Assembly: GCF_002975275.1 (NCBI RefSeq)
Contig: NZ_PCOQ01000013.1
Coordinates: 62,001 to 126,000 of the forward strand
DNA from: Achromobacter sp. MYb9
Lineage (GTDB): Bacteria > Pseudomonadota > Gammaproteobacteria > Burkholderiales > Burkholderiaceae_B
Reading direction: 5' to 3'
Length of the DNA: 64,000 nucleotides
The notes under the pieces were generated by a model that was not told where the DNA came from, searched no databases, and saw nothing but the letters and a program-made list of their open reading frames with translations. The position numbers were made by a program, and so were the translations under genes. Of this stretch, positions 1 to 7,126 are shown piece by piece (the stretch's first letter is position 1; every line of letters starts with the position of its first letter).

Positions 1-506
1 TTGATCGCGCCGCCCACCGCGCCCGCGCCGAACAGGAAAGTCGAGGGCCCGCCGATGGCCTCGACGCGGTCGTAGATCCAGCTATCCACCGGGCGCGCGG
101 CCACGGCGTCGTACTGCACCGAGATGCCGTTGAACAACTGCGTCACCTGACCGCCGGAAAAGCCCCGGTAGCTGACCGCCCCGGCGTTGCCGGGGGGCGA
201 TGCGTTGTCCACGCCGGGGATGCCACGCGCGATGTCTTGCGTGTTCAGCGATCCGCGGGCGTCGATCTGTTCGCGCGAGATCACCGTGACGCTGGCGGGT
301 GTTTCACGCAGGGTCAGCCCCAGGCGGCTGCCCGTGCTGTCGCGGGCGTCCAGGTTGATCGGGCCGTTGGGGGCGGGTTCCGGCTGCCCGGCGCCGTAGA
401 CGGTGGTGGGCGCCAGCGTTTCCACGGCGGGTTCGGTGGTCAGGGCCTGGGCCGAGGCGCTGGCAAGCGCGCCCAGCAGCAGGGTGTAGCGGGTGGTTTT
501 CTTCAT
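1..506 (-). CDS. TonB-dependent receptor, 5' part only (runs off the window)
   Basis: The minus-strand frame starting at 506 encodes a signal peptide (starts MKKTTRYTLLLGALASASA) followed by a TonB-receptor plug domain. Visible plug features are a stretch on not-too-strong homology TPASVTVISREQID, an ARGIPGVD segment, SYRGF, and the GPSTFLFGAGAVGGAI segment typical of the end of the plug. The barrel lies beyond base 1, so the substrate cannot be judged. The frame is open across the whole 506 bases. It follows a DUF2946 gene on the same strand, a pairing often seen around metal or metallophore receptors, which is only a hint of function. No strong Shine-Dalgarno precedes the ATG. Confidence 0.85.
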   Translation of the reverse strand, partial: MKKTTRYTLLLGALASASAQALTTEPAVETLAPTTVYGAGQPEPAPNGPINLDARDSTGSRLGLTLRETPASVTVISREQIDARGSLNTQDIARGIPGVDNASPPGNAGAVSYRGFSGGQVTQLFNGISVQYDAVAARPVDSWIYDRVEAIGGPSTFLFGAGAVGGAI

Positions 507-704
507 GTCTGGAACCGGAGGGCGGCCCATGCGCCCGGTACCCCGCCGGGTAGCAGGCAGGGCAGGCGGGATCGCAAGGCCGTTCGCAGGGATCGGGATG
601 ACGGCACGCGACCTGGCGCGTAACGCGCGCGGACGTAACGTGCCGACGGCGAAGGCGGGCAGGCGCGGACAGGTTCCGCCGTCAGGCGGCAGTGCTGCGC
701 CGAC

Positions 705-1118
705 TTAGTTCGCGGGCGGTGCGCGCGGCTGGGCCGCGCTCCAGGCATGAAGGGGATTGGCCGCCAGGAAGAACAGCGGCGGGTAGGTGATGGCGCGGCC
801 GATGGGGGCGGGCAGCACCGGCACGGGCGCGGGCAAGATGCCCACGCCGGCCTGTGGGTTGCGGCACAGCGGGCAGTGATGGCCATCGCCATGGGCGTCG
901 GCCTGGCTGCCGTCGCCGCCATCGCGCGGCACTTCCAGCGTCAGGCCGGACTGCGTGTCGCCGTCGCTGACGCAGTAGTCCACGCTGATGCGAAGCGTGT
1001 GGTGACCGCCCGGGGACAGGCTCAGGGCATGTGCAAGCGACGGCGCCAACGACGCCCACAGAATCGCGGCAAGCGCGATCCACAGGGTGGGGCGGGTCAG
1101 GAAGGAAGCGAAGCACAT
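705..1118 (-). CDS. DUF2946 family small protein
   Basis: The 137-aa product has an N-terminal hydrophobic segment (residues about 10-32, signal or anchor), then a His-rich stretch ending in HCPLC (about residues 81-85), the CPxC-like signature of DUF2946. The C-terminal part is hydrophobic and Pro-rich. DUF2946 members are small membrane or secreted proteins of unknown function, commonly next to TonB receptors and copper-related genes. Here it sits 198 bp upstream of the TonB-dependent receptor gene on the same strand, so the two may be co-transcribed. The His/Cys cluster could bind a metal; that is inference. Confidence 0.7.
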   Translation of the reverse strand: MCFASFLTRPTLWIALAAILWASLAPSLAHALSLSPGGHHTLRISVDYCVSDGDTQSGLTLEVPRDGGDGSQADAHGDGHHCPLCRNPQAGVGILPAPVPVLPAPIGRAITYPPLFFLAANPLHAWSAAQPRAPPAN

Positions 1119-1173
1119 GGAGCCGGATTATATCGGAGCAGATCGGCCATCCGCACGCGATATCCCGGCCTGC

Positions 1174-1192
1174 CTGCGGCATTTCGCCGCAG
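1174..1192 (-). terminator. Hairpin immediately after urtE
   Basis: A 7-bp perfect inverted repeat (CTGCGGC, 5-nt loop, GCCGCAG) lies two bases beyond the urtE stop codon. There is no downstream T-run on the minus strand, so it could be a weak terminator or a 3'-stabilising hairpin rather than a classical intrinsic terminator. Confidence 0.4.
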
Positions 1193-1194
1193 TT

Positions 1195-1893
1195 TCACAC
1201 GGACAGGTGCCGACGAACGTCCTCGCCGTCGATGGCGCTGCGGTCGCCGCTGGCCACCACCTCGCCGCGCGAGAGCACGACGAACTGGTCCGCCAGTTCC
1301 CGGGCGAAATCGAAGTACTGTTCGCACAGCAGGATGGCGATGTCGCCCCGTTGGCGCAGCATGTGGATCACCCGTGCGATGTCCTTGATGATGGACGGCT
1401 GGATGCCTTCGGTAGGCTCGTCCAGGATGATGAGCTTGGGCTCGGCCACCAGCGCCCGCGCGATCGCCAGCTGTTGCTGCTGCCCGCCGGACAAGTCGCC
1501 GCCGCGCCGCGACAGCATGCTCTTTAGCACCGGGAACAATTCGAAGACGTCTTCCCGGATGCGGCGCGCGCGCGACGCGGGCTGAGTCGCCATGCCCATC
1601 AGGATGTTCTCTTCCACGGTCAGGCGGGCGAAGATGTCGCGGCCTTGCGGCACATAGGCGATACCGCGCGCGGCGCGTTGATGCGGCGCCAGGCGGGTGA
1701 TGTCGGCGCCGTCGAAAACGATGTTGCCGCTGGCGACGGGCAGCACGCCCATCACGCATTTCAGCAGCGTGGTCTTGCCGACGCCATTGCGGCCCAGCAG
1801 CGCCAGGCATTCGCCTTGCGCCACCGACAGCGATACGCCGCGCAGCGTATGGCTGCCGCCGTAGTATTGGTTGATCCTGCTTACGTCCAGCAT
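1195..1893 (-). CDS. urtE: Urea ABC transporter ATP-binding subunit UrtE
   Basis: The 232-aa protein is a LivF-type ABC ATPase, one of two nucleotide-binding subunits of the high-affinity urea importer. Walker A is at residues 34-41 (GRNGVGKT), the ABC signature LSGGQ at about 134-138, and Walker B with DEP at about 155-160. Length matches UrtE. It is the last gene of urtABCDE and follows urtD by a single base, so it is translationally linked. The EGIQPSII segment after Walker B is typical of UrtE. It acts on the cytoplasmic face with UrtD and the UrtB/UrtC permeases. Confidence 0.95.
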   Translation of the reverse strand: MLDVSRINQYYGGSHTLRGVSLSVAQGECLALLGRNGVGKTTLLKCVMGVLPVASGNIVFDGADITRLAPHQRAARGIAYVPQGRDIFARLTVEENILMGMATQPASRARRIREDVFELFPVLKSMLSRRGGDLSGGQQQQLAIARALVAEPKLIILDEPTEGIQPSIIKDIARVIHMLRQRGDIAILLCEQYFDFARELADQFVVLSRGEVVASGDRSAIDGEDVRRHLSV

Positions 1894-1894
1894 G

Positions 1895-2734
1895 TCAGCG
1901 CCCCAGATAGACTTCGATCACGCGCGGGTCGGCCTGCACCTTGCTCATTGGCCCTTCGGCCAGCACCGAGCCTTCATGCAGCACCGTCACCTTGCCGTCG
2001 CCCGCGATCTGATTGACGAAATCCATGTCGTGTTCCACCACCATCAGCGAGTGCCGTCCGCGCAATTCGTTCAGCAGTTCCCCGGTGCGTTCGGTCTCGG
2101 CGTCGGTCATGCCCGCGACCGGTTCGTCCAGCAGCAGCAGTTGCGGTTCCTGCATCAGCAGCATGCCGATCTCGAGCCATTGCTTCTGGCCATGCGACAG
2201 CAGGCCCGCGGGCCGCCATACCTCGGGGCGCAGCCGGATCAGGTCCAGCGTTTCGCCGATCTTGTCGGCCTGTTCGCCCGTCAACCGCGAAAACAGCGTG
2301 GGTCGGACGCGTTTGTCGGTCTTCATCGCCAGTTCCAGGTTTTCGAAAACGGTGTGCTGTTCGAACACCGTCGGGCGCTGGAATTTGCGGCCGATGCCGG
2401 CATGCGCGATCTGCGCCTCGTTCAGGGTCGTCAGGTCGATGCTCTGGCCGAAGAATGCGGTGCCCGCCGTGGGGCGGGTCTTGCCGGTGATCACGTCCAT
2501 CATCGTGGTCTTGCCCGCGCCGTTGGGGCCGATGATGCAACGCAGCTCGCCCACGCCGATATCCAGCGTCAGGTCGTTCAGCGCCTTGAAGCCGTCGAAA
2601 CTGACCGTGATGCCTTCCAGGTAGAGGATGGCGCCGTGGCTGGTGTCCAGGCCCTTGGGGCTGACGCGGCCGTAGCCGGCTTCACCGCTGGGGCCGCCTT
2701 CCAGCGCGGCGGATTCGATGTGCGTGCTGGTCAT
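1895..2734 (-). CDS. urtD: Urea ABC transporter ATP-binding subunit UrtD
   Basis: The 279-aa protein is a LivG-type ABC ATPase. Walker A GPNGAGKTT is at about residues 69-77, followed by a variant signature LSHGQKQWLEI and Walker B LLLLDEP. The start ATG at 2734 overlaps the urtC stop in an ATGA, so translation is coupled. A much longer frame upstream is merely the shadow of urtC and is not part of the protein. UrtD pairs with UrtE to power urea import. The first 35 or so residues are a poorly conserved leader before the ATPase fold. Confidence 0.95.
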   Translation of the reverse strand: MTSTHIESAALEGGPSGEAGYGRVSPKGLDTSHGAILYLEGITVSFDGFKALNDLTLDIGVGELRCIIGPNGAGKTTMMDVITGKTRPTAGTAFFGQSIDLTTLNEAQIAHAGIGRKFQRPTVFEQHTVFENLELAMKTDKRVRPTLFSRLTGEQADKIGETLDLIRLRPEVWRPAGLLSHGQKQWLEIGMLLMQEPQLLLLDEPVAGMTDAETERTGELLNELRGRHSLMVVEHDMDFVNQIAGDGKVTVLHEGSVLAEGPMSKVQADPRVIEVYLGR

Positions 2735-3858
2735 GCCTTGTTCTCCTGGAAGCGGGCCGCCACGCGGCGGGCCAGGCCGACGATGCCGGTGGGCAGGAAC
2801 AGCGTGACCAGCACGAAGATCAGGCCCAGCGCATACAGCCAGTATTCGGGCAGCACGCTGGTGAACCAGGTCTTCAAGCCGTTGACCGCGCCGGCGCCGA
2901 TGATGGGGCCGATCAACGTGCCGCGTCCGCCAGTGGCCACCCAGATGACCATTTCGATGGAGGTCTCGGTGGACATCTCGCTGGGATTGATGATGCCGAC
3001 CTGCGGCACGTACAAGGCGCCCGCGATGCCGCACAGCACGGCCGACAACGTCCACACGAACAGCTTGAAACCCAGCGGGTCGTAGCCGATGAAGCGCAGC
3101 CGGCTTTCGGCGTCGCGCACCGCCGTCAGCACGCGGCCCAGCTTCGATTGCGTGACCAGGCGCGCCAGGACCAGGGCGCCGGCAAGCGCCGCCAGCGTGA
3201 TCCAGTACAGCGCGGCACGCGTGCCCGGCGCCGTGATGTCGAAGCCCAGGATGCGCTTGAAATCGGTAAAGCCGTTGTTGCCGCCGAAGCCGGTATCGTT
3301 GCGGAAGAACAGCAGCATCGCGGCAAAGGTCAGCGCCTGCGTGATGATCGAAAAGTACACGCCTTTGATGCGTGACCGGAAGGCGAAGTAGCCGAAGACG
3401 AAGGCCAGCACGCCCGGCACCAGCACGACCAGCAGCATGGCGTACCAGAAGTGTTCGGTGAAGGACCAGTACCAGGGGTAGCTTTTCCAGTCCAGAAACA
3501 CCATGAAGTCGGGCAGGTTGCTCTGGTAGACGCCGTCGCGGCCAATGGCGCGCATCAGGTACATGCCGTGGGCGTAGCCACCCAGGGCGAAGAACAGGCC
3601 ATGGCCCAGCGACAGGATGCCGGCGTAGCCCCACACCAGGTCCAGCGCCAGCGCGGCCATCGCGTAGCACATGAACTTGCCCAGCAATGCCACGGCATAG
3701 GCCGACACGTGCAGCGCATGGCCCGGCGGAAACACCAGGTTCAACAGGGGCAGCAGCGCAAGCAGGGCGACGGCCACCGCCAGCGCCGTCCAGACGCGGC
3801 CCGAAAACAGGGGGCGCCGGGCCAGCAGGTTCAGATCGGTCAGCGCGGTCTGTTTCAT
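2731..3858 (-). CDS. urtC: Urea ABC transporter permease UrtC
   Basis: The 375-aa integral membrane protein is of the LivM/UrtC type, with multiple hydrophobic segments and the LDLVWGYAGILSLGHGLFF motif region around residues 72-91. It forms the inner-membrane channel with UrtB. Its ATG (3858) overlaps the urtB stop in an ATGA, and its own stop overlaps urtD's ATG in the same way, so the three genes form one tightly coupled translational unit. Length is usual for the family. Confidence 0.95.
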   Translation of the reverse strand: MKQTALTDLNLLARRPLFSGRVWTALAVAVALLALLPLLNLVFPPGHALHVSAYAVALLGKFMCYAMAALALDLVWGYAGILSLGHGLFFALGGYAHGMYLMRAIGRDGVYQSNLPDFMVFLDWKSYPWYWSFTEHFWYAMLLVVLVPGVLAFVFGYFAFRSRIKGVYFSIITQALTFAAMLLFFRNDTGFGGNNGFTDFKRILGFDITAPGTRAALYWITLAALAGALVLARLVTQSKLGRVLTAVRDAESRLRFIGYDPLGFKLFVWTLSAVLCGIAGALYVPQVGIINPSEMSTETSIEMVIWVATGGRGTLIGPIIGAGAVNGLKTWFTSVLPEYWLYALGLIFVLVTLFLPTGIVGLARRVAARFQENKA

Positions 3859-5486
3859 TCAACGCTCCGGCCGCGGGGGGCGAATAGGCCTTGCGGCCGT
3901 TTTTGGACAAACAGCACGATAAGCACCAGGATGGTGATCTTGGCCATGACGGCGCCCGCGTAGGGCTCCAGGAATTTGTTGACGCCGCCCAGGCCCATCG
4001 CGGCGATGACGGTGCCGGCCAGCTGGCCCACGCCGCCCAGCACCACCACCATGAAGGAGTCGACGATGTAGCCGCGGCCCAGGTCAGGCCCCACGTTGCC
4101 CAGCTGCGACAGTGCCACGCCGGCCAGCCCGGCGATGCCCGAGCCCAGGCCGAAGGCCAGCATGTCCACGCGTCCGGTGGGTACGCCCACGCAGTCGGCC
4201 ATGCGCCGGTTCTGCGTGATGGCTCGTACGAACAGGCCCAGCCGCGTGTGGTTCAGCAACACCCACACCAGGAACACCACGAAGAAGGCGAAGCCGATGA
4301 TCACCAGCCGGTTGTAGGTCAGCACCAGCCCGCCCAACACGGTGATGCCGCCGGACATCCAGCTGGGATTGCCCACTTCCACGTTCTGGGCGCCGAACAG
4401 CGTGCGCACGCCTTGCATCAGCATCAGGCTGATGCCCCAGGTGGCCAGCAGCGTTTCCAGCGGGCGGCCGTAGAGCCAGCGGATGACGGTGCGTTCCAGC
4501 GCCATGCCGACCAGCGCCGTGATGGCGAAAGCCAGAGGCAGCGCGGCCACCACATACCAGTCCAGCCAGCCCGGCAGCCACGCGCGAAACAGCGTCTGCA
4601 CCAGGTAGGTCACGTAGGCGCCAATCATCAGCAGTTCGCCGTGCGCCATGTTGATGACGCCCATCAGGCCGAAGGTGATGGCCAGGCCCAGCGCGGCAAG
4701 CAGCAGCACGCTGCCCAGGCTGATGCCGTAGAAGAGGTTGCCTGCCCATTCGATCGTGGCCAGGTGGCGGTCGATCTGCTTTAGCGCGTTGACGGCGGCT
4801 TCGCGCACGCCGGCATCCGGCTCGGCATACACGCCGCCCTGTTCCTGCGTCAGCGCGGCAAGCGTCGGGCGGAAGGCGGCGTTGCGGGTCTCGCCCAGCA
4901 GTTCCACGGCGTGGCGCCGCTTGGCGGGGTCGGTGCTTTTTAATTCCAGGTTGGCCTGCGCGATCAGCAGCGCGTCGCGCACGGCCTCGTTCTTTTCAGA
5001 CGTCAGCGCTTTTTCCAGCATCGGCAGGCGCGCGGGATCGCCGGTCTGCTGTAGCCGGCGGGCGGCGGCCAGGCGTTCGTCCGGCTTGTCCGAAAACAGG
5101 CGAGAGCCCGCCAGCGCCGCTTCGATGGCGCGGCGCAGGCGGTTATTGATGGTGACGGTGCCGCTGCCCGCAGGCAGGTCGACGGATGCGCCAGTCACGG
5201 GATCGGTGGCCCGCGCACCACCCGTGCCAATCAGCACGCGGCCATCGGTCGTTGCATAGAGCTGGTCGTTGCCCAGCGCTTGCAAGACCGCGGCGGCCGC
5301 GGGTTCAGGCAGTTGGCCCAACGCGGCAATCGCTTGCAGCTTGGCGTCGGTGTCGTCGCCGGCCAGCGGCGCAAGCAAGGCCGGGTCCACGCCGGCCGCC
5401 GCCGCGGGCGCGGTCAGCAACGGCACGGCAAGCAGCCATGCAAGAAGGAAACGACGCAAGAAGTGTGCGATTGCCGCGATATGCAT
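3855..5486 (-). CDS. urtB: Urea ABC transporter permease UrtB
   Basis: The 543-aa protein has a signal peptide, then a long periplasmic N-terminal region (about residues 30-240, helical and repeat-like, with segments such as DAKLQAIAALGQL), then a LivH-type permease domain (from about 250, including the NMAHGELLMIGAYVTY motif). This long N-terminal extension is characteristic of UrtB. I chose the ATG at 5486 because the upstream alternative would overlap urtA; this start leaves a 14-bp gap and begins directly with a signal sequence. It heads the urtBCDE overlap chain. Confidence 0.92.
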   Translation of the reverse strand: MHIAAIAHFLRRFLLAWLLAVPLLTAPAAAAGVDPALLAPLAGDDTDAKLQAIAALGQLPEPAAAAVLQALGNDQLYATTDGRVLIGTGGARATDPVTGASVDLPAGSGTVTINNRLRRAIEAALAGSRLFSDKPDERLAAARRLQQTGDPARLPMLEKALTSEKNEAVRDALLIAQANLELKSTDPAKRRHAVELLGETRNAAFRPTLAALTQEQGGVYAEPDAGVREAAVNALKQIDRHLATIEWAGNLFYGISLGSVLLLAALGLAITFGLMGVINMAHGELLMIGAYVTYLVQTLFRAWLPGWLDWYVVAALPLAFAITALVGMALERTVIRWLYGRPLETLLATWGISLMLMQGVRTLFGAQNVEVGNPSWMSGGITVLGGLVLTYNRLVIIGFAFFVVFLVWVLLNHTRLGLFVRAITQNRRMADCVGVPTGRVDMLAFGLGSGIAGLAGVALSQLGNVGPDLGRGYIVDSFMVVVLGGVGQLAGTVIAAMGLGGVNKFLEPYAGAVMAKITILVLIVLFVQKRPQGLFAPRGRSVE

Positions 5487-5500
5487 GGCTGCTGTTCCGC

Positions 5501-6754
5501 TTAGAGGCCTTGCTTGCTTTCGTTGCCCGGGATGTACGGGCTCCAGGGTTGGGCGCGGATCGGGCCCTTGCTTTTCCATACCACGTTGAACTGGCCGTCC
5601 GCCTTGATTTCACCGATGTAGACGGGCTTGTGCAGGTGGTGGTTGGTCTTGTCCATTTCGATGGTGTAGCCGTCAGGCGCGTTGAACTTCTGGCCGCCCA
5701 TCGCCGCGATCACCTTGTCCACGTCGGTGGTCTTGGCCTGTTCCACCGCCTGCTTCCACATGTGGATGCCGACATAGGTGGCTTCCATCGGATCGTTGGT
5801 CACGACCGTGCTGGAATTGGGCAGGTTCTTGGCCTTGGCATAGGCCTTCCACTTCTTGATGAATTCCTCGTTGACCGGGTTCTTCACCGACTGGAAGTAG
5901 TTCCAGGCGGCCAAATGGCCGACCAGCGGCTTGGTGTCCACGCCGCGCAATTCTTCTTCGCCCACCGAGAACGCCACGACCGGCACGTCGGTGGCCTTCA
6001 GGCCGGCGTTGCCCAGTTCCTTGTAGAAGGGCACGTTCGAATCGCCATTGATGGTGGAGATGACGGCCGTCTTCCCGCCCGTGGCGAACTTCTTGATGTT
6101 GGCCACGATGGTCTGGTAATCGGAATGGCCGAACGGCGTGTAGACCTCGTCGATGTCGCTGTCCTTCACGCCCTTGGAGTGCAGGAACGCGCGCAGGATC
6201 TTGTTGGTGGTGCGCGGATAGACGTAGTCGGTGCCCAGCAGCACGAAGCGCTTGGCGCCGCCGCCGTCTTCGCTCATCAGGTATTCCACGGCGGGGATGG
6301 CTTGCTGGTTGGGCGCCGCGCCCGTGTAGAACACGTTCTTCTCAAGCTCTTCGCCTTCGTACTGCACGGGGTAGAAGAGCAGGCCGTTCAGTTCCTTGAA
6401 GACCGGCAGCACCGACTTGCGCGACACCGACGTCCAGCAGCCAAACACCACCGCCACCTTGTCCTGCGACAGCAGCTGGCGTGATTTTTCGGCAAACAGC
6501 GGCCAGTTCGACGCGGGGTCCACCACCACGGCTTCCAGCTTCTTGCCCATCACGCCGCCATTGGCGTTGATTTCGTCGATGGTCATCAGCGCAACGTCCT
6601 TCAGCGACGTTTCCGAGATGGCCATGGTGCCCGACAGGGAATGCAGGATGCCGATCTTGATGGTGTCTTCGGCGGCGAATACCTGCGGCATCCACCCGGT
6701 CATGGCCAATAGGCTCACGGCGGTCAGTTGCTTCAAGGCTAGTCTGCGTTTCAT
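5501..6754 (-). CDS. urtA: Urea ABC transporter substrate-binding protein UrtA
   Basis: The 417-aa periplasmic solute-binding protein starts with an export signal (MKRRLALKQLTAVSLLAM, cleavage probably after VFAA) and continues with the Peripla_BP_6-type fold: IGILHSLSGTMAISE, IDEINANGGVMGKK, and GTDYVYPRTTNK. These are hallmarks of UrtA/FmdD amide-binding proteins. The start at 6754 is preceded by AGGAG with 7 bases of spacing, and this rules out the much longer upstream frame. Urea is the expected ligand because the divergent operon encodes urea carboxylase. Transcription likely starts at the sigma-54 promoter at 6830-6845. Confidence 0.95.
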   Translation of the reverse strand: MKRRLALKQLTAVSLLAMTGWMPQVFAAEDTIKIGILHSLSGTMAISETSLKDVALMTIDEINANGGVMGKKLEAVVVDPASNWPLFAEKSRQLLSQDKVAVVFGCWTSVSRKSVLPVFKELNGLLFYPVQYEGEELEKNVFYTGAAPNQQAIPAVEYLMSEDGGGAKRFVLLGTDYVYPRTTNKILRAFLHSKGVKDSDIDEVYTPFGHSDYQTIVANIKKFATGGKTAVISTINGDSNVPFYKELGNAGLKATDVPVVAFSVGEEELRGVDTKPLVGHLAAWNYFQSVKNPVNEEFIKKWKAYAKAKNLPNSSTVVTNDPMEATYVGIHMWKQAVEQAKTTDVDKVIAAMGGQKFNAPDGYTIEMDKTNHHLHKPVYIGEIKADGQFNVVWKSKGPIRAQPWSPYIPGNESKQGL

Positions 6755-6829
6755 GGTGACTCCTGGATGGAATGTGCCGGCTTGGCCGGCAGGAACGATC
6801 TGAACAACACCCGACAACCTGGACTTCAA

Positions 6830-6845
6830 AGCAAAAGGCATGCCA
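6830..6845 (-). promoter_or_regulatory. Sigma-54 (RpoN) type promoter for urtABCDE
   Basis: Read on the minus strand the site is TGGCATGCCTTTTGCT. It keeps the GG-N10-GC core, TGGCA at -24 and TTGCT at -12, differing from the consensus TGGCACGRNNNTTGCW at two positions. The start of transcription would fall near 6819, giving a 5' UTR of about 65 nt before urtA. The two NtrC-like sites lie about 136 and 158 bp upstream of that point. Confidence 0.72.
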
Positions 6846-6946
6846 ACTGCGCGGCGCGTGGCGTGCCGCTGTATGAAAAGGGGGTGTTTACGCGAAGGCG
6901 CAGAGACCAGGCATGGCAAGCGGGCGCGGATCAAAACAGTGCCGCG

Positions 6947-6963
6947 TGCACAAAACAGGTGCG
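6947..6963. promoter_or_regulatory. NtrC-like enhancer site 1
   Basis: TGCACAAAACAGGTGCG matches the NtrC consensus TGCACYNNNNNGGTGCA at 10 of 12 defined positions. Its centre (about 6955) is about 145 bp upstream of the predicted atzF transcription start and about 136 bp upstream of the predicted urtA start, the usual distance for a sigma-54 activator. The near-symmetrical position suggests one enhancer serving both divergent promoters. Confidence 0.6.
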
Positions 6964-6968
6964 TCGTC

Positions 6969-6985
6969 TGCCCGGATACGGTGCG
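6969..6985. promoter_or_regulatory. NtrC-like enhancer site 2
   Basis: TGCCCGGATACGGTGCG matches the NtrC consensus at 9 of 12 defined positions and follows site 1 with 22 bp between centres, about two helical turns, so both would lie on the same face of the DNA. Paired sites are normal for NtrC oligomerisation. It is weaker than site 1 and gains support mainly from phase and context. Confidence 0.45.
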
Positions 6986-7073
6986 GATGGGCGGGCGCGG
7001 AGCGGGCCGCAAAAGCGCGGCTGGAACGATCTGGCCGGGGCTGCCAGAGGAGAAACGGAAAACTCGGCCGACA

Positions 7074-7089
7074 TGGCACGGCGATTGCT
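7074..7089 (+). promoter_or_regulatory. Sigma-54 (RpoN) promoter for atzF-uca-gntR
   Basis: TGGCACGGCGATTGCT agrees with every defined position of the consensus TGGCACGRNNNTTGCW. The GG-N10-GC spacing is exact. Transcription would start near 7100, immediately before the GntR-type palindrome at 7102-7113 and about 27 bp before the atzF ATG. Confidence 0.8.
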
Positions 7090-7101
7090 TGGGAATCCGT
7101 A

Positions 7102-7113
7102 CTTGTATACAAG
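7102..7113. promoter_or_regulatory. FadR-type GntR operator palindrome
   Basis: CTTGTATACAAG is a perfect 12-bp palindrome. The TTGTATACAA core is a known operator type of FCD-domain (FadR-subfamily) GntR regulators, and such a regulator is the third gene of this operon. It covers about +2 to +13 of the predicted transcript and lies 13 bp upstream of the atzF ATG, a position suited to repression of a sigma-54 promoter. I did not find a second copy in front of urtA. Confidence 0.68.
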
Positions 7114-7126
7114 AAAGGATTCCAGC

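Noticed and set aside
507-704. A small gene or cobalamin riboswitch between the TonB receptor and DUF2946 genes
   Set aside because: Short frames there have no ribosome site or domain, and I could not recognise riboswitch core motifs such as a B12 box.
1895-3910. A 671-codon minus-strand frame spanning urtC and urtD
   Set aside because: Only its last 279 codons code (urtD). The upstream part is out of frame with the clear UrtC protein, and the ATGA overlap gives the real urtD start.
6755-7126. A guanidine or other riboswitch before atzF
   Set aside because: The predicted 5' leader is only about 27 nt for atzF and about 65 nt for urtA, too short, and the sequence is explained by promoter and operator elements.
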